The notes beneath the pieces are model-generated. The model did no database searches, was not told the origin of the DNA, and saw only the letters and a program-made list of their open reading frames with translations. Shown here one piece after another: positions 54,534 through 63,303 of a stretch of 64,000 bases of DNA. Source of the DNA: Sphingobacteriales bacterium (GTDB taxonomy: Bacteria > Bacteroidota > Bacteroidia > Chitinophagales > UBA2359); the NCBI GenBank assembly GCA_016700115.1, contig CP064999.1:4340001-4404000 (forward strand). Reading direction: 5' to 3'. Each line of letters opens with the position of its first letter. The first letter of the stretch is position 1. The position numbers and the translations under genes were made by a program.

Positions 54534-55052
54534 ATGATGCCACTCACTCCCGAAAAAGACAAGGAGTTTTTTGACCTCATCACCACTCACCAAGGAATCA
54601 TACACAAAGTATGTAGTGTCTATTGTCAGAACGAAACTGACCGGGAAGACCTTTTTCAGGAAATTTTATTACAGGTTTGGAAATCTTATGCCACTTTTAA
54701 AGGAGATTCTAAAATCAGCACCTGGCTTTATCGAGTTGCCCTCAATACTGCAATTTCTATGTACAGACAGCAATCGCGAAAAGGTGGTACCGGAAAACAA
54801 CCACTTTCTCCCGAAGAGCTTCAACTCGCAGATAAACCGGTTGATTTTGAATTTGAAGAACGATTAAAATTTTTATACACCACTATTGACAAACTCAACA
54901 AAATAGAAAAAGCAATCGTCATGCTTTACCTGGAAGATTATGACTATCGTCAGATTTCTGAAATAGTTGGAATTACCGAAACAAATGTGGGAGTTAAACT
55001 CCACCGAATCAAAGACAAATTGCGAAAACTGGCAAAAACTCAATATTCATGA
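54534..55052 (+). CDS. ECF-type RNA polymerase sigma factor
   Basis: A 172-residue sigma-70 family factor with only regions 2 and 4. Region 2 has NETDREDLFQEILLQVWKSY and STWLYRVALNTAISMYRQQS; region 4 has IVMLYLEDYDYRQISEIVGI and TNVGVKLHRIKDKLRKLAK. Such factors direct transcription of a small set of genes in response to an extracytoplasmic signal. The start may be either of two adjacent ATGs at 54534/54537. The next gene overlaps its stop by four bases and encodes a membrane protein, the usual place for an anti-sigma factor. No FecR-type gene or TonB receptor follows it. Confidence 0.92.
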   Translation: MMPLTPEKDKEFFDLITTHQGIIHKVCSVYCQNETDREDLFQEILLQVWKSYATFKGDSKISTWLYRVALNTAISMYRQQSRKGGTGKQPLSPEELQLADKPVDFEFEERLKFLYTTIDKLNKIEKAIVMLYLEDYDYRQISEIVGITETNVGVKLHRIKDKLRKLAKTQYS

Positions 55053-55651
55053 TAGAGTTGGATGACTTAAAAAATGCGTGGCAGGAATTTTCCAAAGCTC
55101 AGGAAGAACAGCACAAACTCGATGCTGCCCAAATCAGGCAAGCACTTGAAAAAAGAACTCATTCTGCTGTTGGCAAAATTCGTCGTGCCCTTAGTATTGA
55201 TATGGCTTTGCTCGCGTTTTTTACCATCACTTTACTGATCTATGCGCTTTTATTTAACAAACCTCTTCTAAGTCTTTTGCTTTTTGTTTTTGGAATCGTT
55301 TGGTCTTTTACACTTTTTGTCAATATAGCCCTTCATTCTTTGCTCAACCGGGTGTTTAACGTGAAAGCGGACCTAAAAACGTCATTAATTAAATTGGTTA
55401 ATTATATTGGCAGAGGGTTGAATACAATCAATACCATCGCTATGTTTGCTCCTTTGGCAGGTGTTTTTATCGGATACATCATGACTTCTCATGATCAACT
55501 AACCTGGCAAATTTTCCTTTTGCTTTTAGCGGTTGGTGTAATGATGGGTTTGGCTTTCTTTCCTCTAATGCGTTGGTACACCAACAAAATGGTCGGGCAA
55601 CATTATCAGGAACTTAAACAATGCCTGAACGAACTACAGGAGGAAGATTAA
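55049..55651 (+). CDS. membrane protein, likely anti-sigma partner
   Basis: A 200-residue protein, translationally coupled to the sigma factor (ATGA overlap). An N-terminal charged part (IELDDLKNAWQEFSKAQEEQ) is followed by four hydrophobic segments (MALLAFFTITLLIYALLF, LLSLLLFVFGIVWSFTLFVN, IAMFAPLAGVFIGYIM, WQIFLLLLAVGVMMGLAFFP). Position and the soluble N-terminal helix plus membrane region suggest it binds and holds the sigma factor at the membrane; no known anti-sigma domain (FecR, zinc-finger) is visible, so this is inference from context. A hairpin at 55685-55722 follows. Confidence 0.7.
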   Translation: MIELDDLKNAWQEFSKAQEEQHKLDAAQIRQALEKRTHSAVGKIRRALSIDMALLAFFTITLLIYALLFNKPLLSLLLFVFGIVWSFTLFVNIALHSLLNRVFNVKADLKTSLIKLVNYIGRGLNTINTIAMFAPLAGVFIGYIMTSHDQLTWQIFLLLLAVGVMMGLAFFPLMRWYTNKMVGQHYQELKQCLNELQEED

Positions 55652-55684
55652 AACCTTTAATTTTCATGAACTTAAATTAAAAAA

Positions 55685-55722
55685 CCACAGTTGTTGCCAA
55701 ATATCTGACAAAACAACTGTGG
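55685..55722 (+). terminator. hairpin after the sigma/anti-sigma operon
   Basis: CCACAGTTGTT (55685-55695) pairs perfectly with AACAACTGTGG (55712-55722), an 11-bp stem with a 16-base loop, about 30 bases after the stop codon. There is no T run after it, so it may slow rather than end transcription. Confidence 0.5.
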
Positions 55723-55860
55723 CGAACTGTTGGAAACCTTAAACTTCTTCCAACTTGCATCATTTTTTCATAAATTGATTAGAAAAAAGTACTTACTAAT
55801 TTGTACAGACTTTAATTCCTAATTTATTTATCAGATTTTGAGTTTATATTTTAAATCTAA

Positions 55861-55892
55861 GCCCCTGATGTAAGACATCTTACAACAGGGGC
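55861..55892. terminator. near-perfect long hairpin in the intergenic region
   Basis: GCCCCTG (55861-55867) pairs with CAGGGGC (55886-55892), and TGTAAGA (55869-55875) with TCTTACA (55878-55884), with one A-A mismatch and a two-base tip. The stem is about 14 bp and the most GC-rich structure in this AT-rich stretch. No strong T tract follows on either strand, so its function as a terminator is uncertain. Confidence 0.5.
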
Positions 55893-55999
55893 TATTCTAT
55901 AATATCTCAATCGTAACTATTTTTTTGCACACATAGTTGCCTTCAAATGAAGATGTTGGTGAATAATCACCTCTAAAAATGTCAATTGAAGGAAATAAT

Positions 56000-56272
56000 A
56001 TTGACTTTTTGCACTTTTAAATTGAGATTTTTAAGTTTTAAATTGCAATTAAAACTTTTTAAATTGACTTTTTAATCTTTAAAATTAGCTTTTTACTCCT
56101 TTCAATTGATTTTTTAATCTATTAAATTGAATTTCCCCTTCCTACAATCTCAATTTTCTTCTTTTAAAAGTTAATTTCAATCTTTTAAATTGCTTTTTTC
56201 CTTTTAAAAATTGTAATTTTTAATTTTAAAATTGAAGTTTCAGAAGTTTTTATTGAAAGAATTTTTGACCTT
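56000..56272 (+). repeat. degenerate 21-bp T-tract-phased array
   Basis: Thirteen consecutive 21-base units can be laid end to end without a gap. Most begin ATTG(A/C), carry a T-run near positions 7-11 and another near 16-20, and end TTTAA or similar. Units are poorly conserved in sequence but the 21-base register holds throughout, i.e. two helical turns with about one T-tract per turn. No frame is open through it on either strand. It lies 182 bases from the heptad-array copy B. Confidence 0.75.
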
Positions 56273-56360
56273 GTTTTTGGCATTTTGATTTTATGCTTTT
56301 CGACTAACAAGGCAAATCAGAGATAAGGGACCAGGATTTTTGAACATTCCCTTTTTTTTT

Positions 56361-56912
56361 CCCGCAGATTTTCGCGGATTTCTTTTGTAGTTGCTTCTTG
56401 ATTTTAGCTTATTTTTTTTCTGCCTCTTTTTTTGTTTTTATTGTTCAAAACACTTGCTATGTCGTCAAAATCTTTCTCTATGTCGTCAAAATCTTTCTCT
56501 ATGTCGTCAAAATCTTTCGCTATGTCGTCAAAACTTTTCTCTAAGTCGTCAAAATCTTTCTCTATGTCGTCAAAATCTTTCTCTATGTCGTCAAAATCTT
56601 TCTCTATGTCGTCAAAATCTTTCTCTATGTCGTCAAAATCTTTCTCTATGTCGTCAAAATCTTTCGCTATGTCGTCAAAATCTTTCTCTATGTCGTCAAA
56701 ATCTTTCTCTATGTCGTCAAAATCTTTCTCTATGTCGTCAAAATCTTTCTCTATGTCGTCAAAATCTTTCGCTACGTCGTTTTGACAAAAAATAAGCCCT
56801 TGACAGGGGTGATTTTCTGCCAAAATGACAGTTGCTATGATTTGAAAAAAGATTTACGTTTTTTTAGCCTCGTTGGTTTTGATGAAAAAAGGGTTTGGCT
56901 TGTTTTTGTGAA
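56361..56912 (-). repeat. heptad-array element, copy B (inverted)
   Basis: The inverted counterpart of 15050-15557. In the minus direction it has the same left flank, fifteen 21-bp units (56455-56769) mostly of the KDFDDIE type with three ending in Ala, the same tail, and one CCGCGAAAATCTGCGGG motif at the end but no following purine-rich array. Small differences from copy A lie in the flank ends, unit number and the balance of Asp/Ser and Ile/Leu variants. Confidence 0.9.
56404..56823 (-). CDS. possible acidic coiled-coil heptad protein, copy B
   Basis: Open frame of 139 residues: the same 18-residue head as copy A (identical, TTG start), fifteen heptads of mostly KDFDDIE, and a tail that differs from copy A at one residue (Leu to Ile before the last Ser). 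It differs from copy A by two extra heptads and by a preference for Asp/Ile over Ser/Leu. As for copy A, an open frame in a 21-base repeat is weak evidence; the conserved ends argue mildly for coding. No function is assigned. Confidence 0.3.
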   Translation of the reverse strand: MAENHPCQGLIFCQNDVAKDFDDIEKDFDDIEKDFDDIEKDFDDIEKDFDDIAKDFDDIEKDFDDIEKDFDDIEKDFDDIEKDFDDIEKDFDDLEKSFDDIAKDFDDIEKDFDDIEKDFDDIASVLNNKNKKRGRKKIS

Positions 56913-57197
56913 GGGAACTTCGTTTCTAACTCTGTCCGATTTGATTCTTTGAATTCAAGATTTGGGGGGTTAAACTGAGTTTTATTTGATATAAATTCAG
57001 GCAATAGGCTTTAAAAGTTAGTTTTGTACTTTTAATTAAAAAGTTTTAGGCCATTTTTGATTTGTTTTTGTTTTTTGCGTACTTGTTTTTTCACATTTCC
57101 AACCCTTCATTTCGGTTGATTTAAAGAATAAGATTATAGAATGATTATCCTGATTTGAAATAATACGATGTTTTAGTTTGAATCAAAAAAATGTGAT
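56913..57197. other. AT-rich region before the helicase-nuclease gene
   Basis: About 285 bases with long T and A runs. No tandem repeat, open frame or -7/-33 pair was convincing. The probable promoter of the helicase-nuclease gene should lie here. Confidence 0.4.
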
Positions 57198-57210
57198 GGC
57201 TAAATTAGCC
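57198..57210. promoter_or_regulatory. palindrome before the helicase-nuclease gene
   Basis: GGCTAAATTAGCC is a perfect 13-base inverted repeat (GGCTAA, centre A, TTAGCC), 22 bases before the ATG at 57233. Position and symmetry suit an operator for a dimeric regulator, but no regulator gene is next to it. Confidence 0.35.
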
Positions 57211-57232
57211 CCGATTTCAAAAAACTACCTCC

Positions 57233-60200
57233 ATGTATTCTGTAAAGCTGCTCGAATATCTAAAAACTAAACTTACTACCGGAAACAGACGCTCAATACA
57301 TTTGAATGCCTTACCCGGTAATTTGCTAAATCGTGTAGATGTCGCTGATTTAGACCTTTTACAACCAAAACTGGCTGAAAAACTTATCCAAAATCTGCTT
57401 AATCAACCCAAATTCAGCCTTACCCTCAATTATGAAAATTCTAAATCAATTTATTCCCTGACTCAAGAGGAGCAAAAGAAATTGCAAATTCTGCAAAAAA
57501 AAATCAATGCTCTTTTTTATGAAAACAACGATAACTACCTGGAGCATGGAACAAAACCTTTTGGAATTGGTTACCCCCTTCTGATTAAACGAGACCGTCA
57601 GGATCCTACCAAAATTATTAAGGCCCCTGTTTTAATCTGGAACTTAGAAATTGAAAAATCGAGCACACATGCCTTTCGGTGGATTATCAGGCGCAACGAT
57701 GACTTTGCCGTTTACCTCAATCAGGTTTTACTTTCCCATATTGAATTGGATGAAGGGATATTGCTACAAAATCTTGCTTCACAATACGATTTTGATAATC
57801 CGTTAACAGAACAGGGAATAGTTAACCTTTGTAATGATTTGTTAAAGCAGCTCAATGCGGGTGATGAATATCCCGTTGCCACAATTGCAGTTTGTCCCGG
57901 TCCTGATACTTTGAAAAATATGGACTTTGTAAAACCTGTTTTGCGATGGTCTGCGGTATTAGGAATCTACAAGACCCAAAAACAGAGTATTATTCGCGAT
58001 TACGAACAACTAATAGCACTTCAGCAGAAAAATCCCTCAGATATTTCAAACGCCGAAGAAAATCCAGATACCTTAACTCCATTTGATTTTTTTCCGGAAA
58101 ATGGAGGGCAAAATTCAATCATTTTTCCAACACAAAAACCAACATCATTTCAGCAACATAATTTTGTTTGCATCAAAACTGACCCTTCTCAACAGGCTGT
58201 AGTCAACAATCTGACACGTACTTATGAACAAATCATACAGGGGCCTCCCGGAACAGGAAAAAGCCGCTCACTGACTGCGGTTATTTCAAATGCACTTGCA
58301 AACCATGCCAAATGTCTGGTAGTTTGTGAAAAAAGAACAGCACTTGAAGTTGTGCAAAACAACCTTTCTGATATTGGGTTGGGAGGTTTGACAGTTATTA
58401 TAGAAGATATTTCTAAAGATCGGAGTAAGGTGATAGATATCGTCCGAAATACTATGGATGAACATCCGGTTTATGCCCAATTTTCAGAACATGAATTTGT
58501 TGAATTGTTATCTGCCACGAAAAAACTGGAAGACCATATTCGTCAGACTCATCTTTTTTTAGACAGAAAATTGCTTCATCACTGGAACTGGACAGATTTG
58601 TGCGGAAAATATCTGATTGCCGATTCCCAACTTAAACCTAATGAAAAAATAATCAATAACAGTTTGGTTTGTCCGCTAAGTGAGCAACCCTCTGCCGGAT
58701 ATACACGCCTTGTTGAGGTTGTAAATACAGCTCAGCTATTATATAATAAGGTACAAACTCTTCAGCATCCGTTGACCGCAATTCATCCGTCTTTATTTTC
58801 GACTTTTCTGGTGGGGGAACTTCAGTTTAAAATTCAGAATGCAGCCGTCCGCTCTATCGAACAATTACAAACATTGACGGGTCAAATTGAAGCACTAATC
58901 AATGATTATTCTCATCAATTGGAAATACATTACCGCGAGGTGTATGCCCAATTTTTCAGACTTACTGACGATTTAAATATTCACATTGAACAAAACCTGA
59001 AATTATACGGGCAAGACTTTAATCGTCTTGCCGGTCCCGGAAAGATGTTGGTAAAAATGGCAAGTCTTGTTTCGGAAAAACACCGCAAAATAATTCAAGC
59101 CCAACAGGTAACGATTGAAATGTTTGCCCAAATCTGTCAATATTTTAGCCGTCATTCCTATTTTGAATACCATTTTCCGGACCAGGACATTCATCGCCCC
59201 GAAAAGATTGAATTGATTCATCAACACTTATTGCAGTTTCACGATCTTTTCGAAATCTGGCACGATCAATTACCCAATCAAATTGAACGGGAAACTGCCA
59301 CTTTGAAATATAGCAGGCCGCATCCTGCATTAAACATGGAAGCTCGTTTGGAGTTTGTCAAAAATTCTTACAACCAATTTGCTGAAACCCATAATCGGGA
59401 TGGTTATTTATACGACCAAATGCCTGAACAATCTGATCTGCCCGATACTCATCTCTCCATTGTACGCCGAACTCAACATCTTTGGGAACAGGTCTTAAAA
59501 AATTTAAACATTTTCAGAGAGTTTTATGACTGGCAACGCTTCTTCTTTGGTTTGAGCGAACCGGAACAACAATTAATCAAAGAAATAATACTTTTAAATA
59601 CCAACAAATGGCAGCCTGTTTTTGAACAATGGTATTTCCACCGGTTACTTCAGTTTTTAGAACAAAACCTGATTCCCCGTCATGATCAAGATCAACGTCA
59701 GTATCAACAACTCCTTGCACGTTTACGCGCTTTACAGGCAATTAAAATAAATAATGAGTGGAAACGTCGTCAAAGACAAACGGAAGGGCGTTTTAACCAC
59801 AACAATGCAGGTTTTAACATCAAACAACTTTATAACAAAAGAGGAACTAAAGGGCAACAACGCAACCCTTTGCGAAAAATCATTCATACTGATGTCCAAC
59901 TGTTTACCGATTATTTTCCGGTATTGTTGGTTAATCCTGTGGTTTGCAGTTCGATCATTCCCTTAAAAGAAAACCTTTTTGAGGTGGTTATTTTTGATGA
60001 AGCCAGTCAGCTAAGACTTGAAGAAACATTCACCGCACTCTTGAGAGGACGATATAAAATCGTTTCAGGAGACACTCATCAGATGCCGCCGACAAGTTAT
60101 TTTGATACCGGCAGAAATATTACCATAGATGCCGCTGAAAGTGTTCAGGAAGACGACTTTGAAGCTGAGCCTGACCCGGAAGATATGAAAATTCAAGATA

Positions 60201-61339
60201 TTGTAGTTAAAGAATCTCTTCTGGCTTATGCCGAAGACATCGGTTTTAACCGCTCTTTTTTAGATTTTCATTACCGTTCGAGACATCCTGATTTAATTGC
60301 TTTTTCAAATGCTGCCTTTTATGGTTCCCGACTCATTACTTTACCGGTAACAGAACCTTATCAACCCATCCGGTTTGTAGAGGTTAACGGAATTTACGAT
60401 AAAAATACCAATGTGGCGGAAATAGATGCCATCATGCACATCCTGATCAACGAAATTGTACCTTCTACTTCCAGTTACGGTCAGATTGCTGAGCTTCCTA
60501 CTGTTGGTGTTGCTACATTTAATATCTATCAGCGCAACCTGCTCCTTGAAACTATTGAACAACATAAACTTAAAGATGAATCCCTGGCAAATCATTTTGC
60601 AAGATTGGAGGCTAATGGTTTTTTTGTAAAAAATCTCGAAAATATTCAGGGGGATGAACGCGATATAATGATAATTTCAACCACTTTCGGCAGAAAGCCT
60701 GACGGACAGTTTATTCAAAATTTTGGCCCTATCAATCAGGATAAAGGTTATAAACTGTTGAACGTCATCATCACACGAGCCCGGCAAAAAGTGTATATCT
60801 GCACCTCCATACCTTCTGAATATTACTCAAAATATATTTCTGAAATAGAAAAATCAGGCAATTCCGGTAAAGGTATTTTTTATGCTTATTTATCTTATGC
60901 AAAAGCCATTGAAACAGGCAATCATGAATTTAAACAAAGTATTTTAAATTTGTTGCAACGCTATTGCATCGAAACAATGAGTCGAAATCAAACTCATACA
61001 GGTGAGTCGGATTTGTTTATCGGTGAAATTGCCCGGCGACTATCGGAAGTTTTACCCGGATACGAAGTTAATCCTTTTGCAAGAACCGGAGGGTTTGTCA
61101 TAGATATTGAGTTGATTCCTTTTCAAAACAATCTGTCACCTATTGCTTTGGAATGTGACAACAGCGGATTGCATCAATTAGAAGAGGCTCCGCTCAATGA
61201 TATTTACCGACAGGAACAACTCAACCGACTTGGCTACCATTTTATCAGGACTTATTCCATCAATTGGTGGCTAAACCCTCAACAGACACTGGAAGATCTT
61301 ATTTTACAGATAAAAACCATCCGCAATTCTACTAACTAA
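57233..61339 (+). CDS. DUF4011-like / SF1 helicase / Vsr-like nuclease fusion
   Basis: A 1368-residue cytoplasmic protein in one gene. The N-terminal part (about 1-200; LKTKLTTGNRRSIHLNALPG) resembles the DUF4011 domain seen at the head of large helicases. The helicase core has Walker A QGPPGTGKS (Lys343), Walker B VIFDEASQ (Asp922, Glu923), VSGDTHQMPP, FHYRSRHPDL, NIQGDERDIMIIS and NVIITRARQKVYICT, an SF1 (UPF1/DNA2-like) set; about 550 helical residues lie between Walker A and B. The C-terminal about 110 residues form a restriction-like domain: DIEL (Asp1291) and ALECDNSGLH (Glu1307, Asp1309, His1314). I recall this architecture from candidate phage-defence helicases; no partner gene is adjacent. 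The ATG at 57233 follows a palindrome. Confidence 0.85.
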   Translation: MYSVKLLEYLKTKLTTGNRRSIHLNALPGNLLNRVDVADLDLLQPKLAEKLIQNLLNQPKFSLTLNYENSKSIYSLTQEEQKKLQILQKKINALFYENNDNYLEHGTKPFGIGYPLLIKRDRQDPTKIIKAPVLIWNLEIEKSSTHAFRWIIRRNDDFAVYLNQVLLSHIELDEGILLQNLASQYDFDNPLTEQGIVNLCNDLLKQLNAGDEYPVATIAVCPGPDTLKNMDFVKPVLRWSAVLGIYKTQKQSIIRDYEQLIALQQKNPSDISNAEENPDTLTPFDFFPENGGQNSIIFPTQKPTSFQQHNFVCIKTDPSQQAVVNNLTRTYEQIIQGPPGTGKSRSLTAVISNALANHAKCLVVCEKRTALEVVQNNLSDIGLGGLTVIIEDISKDRSKVIDIVRNTMDEHPVYAQFSEHEFVELLSATKKLEDHIRQTHLFLDRKLLHHWNWTDLCGKYLIADSQLKPNEKIINNSLVCPLSEQPSAGYTRLVEVVNTAQLLYNKVQTLQHPLTAIHPSLFSTFLVGELQFKIQNAAVRSIEQLQTLTGQIEALINDYSHQLEIHYREVYAQFFRLTDDLNIHIEQNLKLYGQDFNRLAGPGKMLVKMASLVSEKHRKIIQAQQVTIEMFAQICQYFSRHSYFEYHFPDQDIHRPEKIELIHQHLLQFHDLFEIWHDQLPNQIERETATLKYSRPHPALNMEARLEFVKNSYNQFAETHNRDGYLYDQMPEQSDLPDTHLSIVRRTQHLWEQVLKNLNIFREFYDWQRFFFGLSEPEQQLIKEIILLNTNKWQPVFEQWYFHRLLQFLEQNLIPRHDQDQRQYQQLLARLRALQAIKINNEWKRRQRQTEGRFNHNNAGFNIKQLYNKRGTKGQQRNPLRKIIHTDVQLFTDYFPVLLVNPVVCSSIIPLKENLFEVVIFDEASQLRLEETFTALLRGRYKIVSGDTHQMPPTSYFDTGRNITIDAAESVQEDDFEAEPDPEDMKIQDIVVKESLLAYAEDIGFNRSFLDFHYRSRHPDLIAFSNAAFYGSRLITLPVTEPYQPIRFVEVNGIYDKNTNVAEIDAIMHILINEIVPSTSSYGQIAELPTVGVATFNIYQRNLLLETIEQHKLKDESLANHFARLEANGFFVKNLENIQGDERDIMIISTTFGRKPDGQFIQNFGPINQDKGYKLLNVIITRARQKVYICTSIPSEYYSKYISEIEKSGNSGKGIFYAYLSYAKAIETGNHEFKQSILNLLQRYCIETMSRNQTHTGESDLFIGEIARRLSEVLPGYEVNPFARTGGFVIDIELIPFQNNLSPIALECDNSGLHQLEEAPLNDIYRQEQLNRLGYHFIRTYSINWWLNPQQTLEDLILQIKTIRNSTN

Positions 61340-61574
61340 ACCAGAATTGGATGACTAAATGTAAAGTTAACCAATGTTCCGATACTCATTGACATCATTG
61401 ACGAAAAACAAAACTCAATCAAACCCTGAATTGTTAAATCAAAAACAAAAGTTACTAAATGTTAAGAAAGGATAAAAACAATCAAAATCCTTTAATCTCA
61501 AAAGAACCTTTAACAGAGCAGTTTGGTTACTACATCTAATATTTTACCATTCATTATACAAAAAAATCAAAACT

Positions 61575-63269
61575 ATGAAGTTTGAAAACTACAGGTACGA
61601 GCGACCTGACATGCATGTTTTTGAAAAAGAATTTGAAAGATTGTTGAGTGAGTTTGAAAGCGCTGAAAATGTTGCCGAACAAAATTTAGTCATTGAGTTA
61701 ATAAACCGTCTTCGGGCTGATTTTGACTCTATGGTCAACATAGCGAGTATCCGTTATAGTATAGATGCTACTAATCCTGACTTTGAAAAAGAACAGATCT
61801 TTTTTGATGACCAACGACCGATTTTTACCGGTTTTGAAACAAAGTTTTATCAAGCTCTTTTAAAGTCAAAATTCAAAAAACAGTTACAGGAGCGTTGGGG
61901 TAAACACCTTTTTGAAATAGCAGAAGTTAAAGTTCTGACCTTTCACCCAAGTATCATTGAAGATTTGCAAAAAGAAAATCACTTAATCAGTGAATACGAT
62001 AAACTTCGCGCATCAGCCAAAATTATGTTTATGGGCGAAGAAAGAAATCTATCAGATATAGCGGCTTTTGAGCTATCACCCGATCGTGAAATACGCAAAA
62101 ATGCATCTGAGGCCAAATGGAAGTTTTTTGCAGACAATGCTCAGGCCTTTGACCATATACTCGACCAACTCGTGGCTCTTAGAAACGACATGGCAAAACG
62201 ACTTGGTTTTAAAAACTTTGTACAATTAGGGTATAAGCGAATGTTAAGAACTGACTATAACCCTTATATGGTAGCCGATTATCGCCGTCAGATTCTGGAT
62301 GTTATTGTTCCTGTTGCTAAGGAACTTCGAAAAAGACAGGCAAAACGTCTGGAGATTGACGAATTGAAATACTATGATTTAAACATGATGTTCAAATCGG
62401 GCAATCCCACCCCTAAAGGAAATCCGGATTGGATTGTCGAAAACGGTGTACAGATGTACGAAGAATTGTCGCATGAAACCGCTGAATTTTTCAACTTCAT
62501 GCTCAACAGCAACCTTATGGACCTTGTCAGTAAAAAAGGGAAAGTGCCCGGAGGATATTGTACCTATATAGAAAACTATAAAGCTCCTTTTATTTTTTCC
62601 AATTTCAACGGATCTTCTCATGACATCACGGTTCTAACTCATGAAGTAGGACACGCATTTCAGGTGTATATGAGCCGTGATATAGAAACGCCTGAATATC
62701 GTTGGCCAACTTACGAAGCTTGTGAAATCCACTCCATGAGTATGGAATTTCTCACTTGGCCATGGATGGATAAATTCTTTCAACAGGACACCGAAAAGTT
62801 TAAATTCGAACATTTAAGCGGTTCAGTACTATTCCTGCCTTATGGTGCAACTGTGGATGAATTTCAACATTTTCTTTATGAACATCCCGATGCCACTCCC
62901 GAACAAAGAAACCGTGCCTGGCGTGAAATTGAGAAAAATTACCAACCCTGGCTTGACTATGATGGAAATGAATATTTAGAAAATGGCGGCTTCTGGCAAA
63001 AACAGGCACATATTTACCATACTCCTTTCTATTATATAGATTACACACTGGCTCAAATCTGCGCATTCCAGTTTTGGACAAAATCTTTGGAAGATAATAA
63101 ACAAGCTTTGGCCGATTATATTAACCTTTGCAAATTAGGTGGCAGCCAGCCCTTTTTACAATTGGTTTCTTCAGCCAATCTCTTTTCTCCTTTCGAAGAT
63201 GGTTGTATCGAAAAAGTGATGGAACCCGTCAACAATTACTTAACAGCGACTAACGATTTAGCACTCTAA
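61575..63269 (+). CDS. M3 family oligoendopeptidase
   Basis: A 564-residue zinc metallopeptidase that degrades short peptides, probably in the cytoplasm as no signal peptide is seen. The HEVGH motif (His356, Glu357, His360) in LTHEVGHAFQVYMS and the downstream glutamate in ACEIHSMSMEFLTWPWM give a complete M3 site. Also typical are the YIENYKAPFIFSNFNGSSHD stretch, FVQLGYKRMLRTDYNPYMVA and the C-terminal QKQAHIYHTPFYYIDYTLAQ. Length fits oligoendopeptidase F-type members. It is followed by an S41 peptidase gene on the same strand after 34 bases. Confidence 0.93.
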   Translation: MKFENYRYERPDMHVFEKEFERLLSEFESAENVAEQNLVIELINRLRADFDSMVNIASIRYSIDATNPDFEKEQIFFDDQRPIFTGFETKFYQALLKSKFKKQLQERWGKHLFEIAEVKVLTFHPSIIEDLQKENHLISEYDKLRASAKIMFMGEERNLSDIAAFELSPDREIRKNASEAKWKFFADNAQAFDHILDQLVALRNDMAKRLGFKNFVQLGYKRMLRTDYNPYMVADYRRQILDVIVPVAKELRKRQAKRLEIDELKYYDLNMMFKSGNPTPKGNPDWIVENGVQMYEELSHETAEFFNFMLNSNLMDLVSKKGKVPGGYCTYIENYKAPFIFSNFNGSSHDITVLTHEVGHAFQVYMSRDIETPEYRWPTYEACEIHSMSMEFLTWPWMDKFFQQDTEKFKFEHLSGSVLFLPYGATVDEFQHFLYEHPDATPEQRNRAWREIEKNYQPWLDYDGNEYLENGGFWQKQAHIYHTPFYYIDYTLAQICAFQFWTKSLEDNKQALADYINLCKLGGSQPFLQLVSSANLFSPFEDGCIEKVMEPVNNYLTATNDLAL

Positions 63270-63303
63270 GACTCTTTTTCATTCCATTTAAAGGTTATCA
63301 AAT

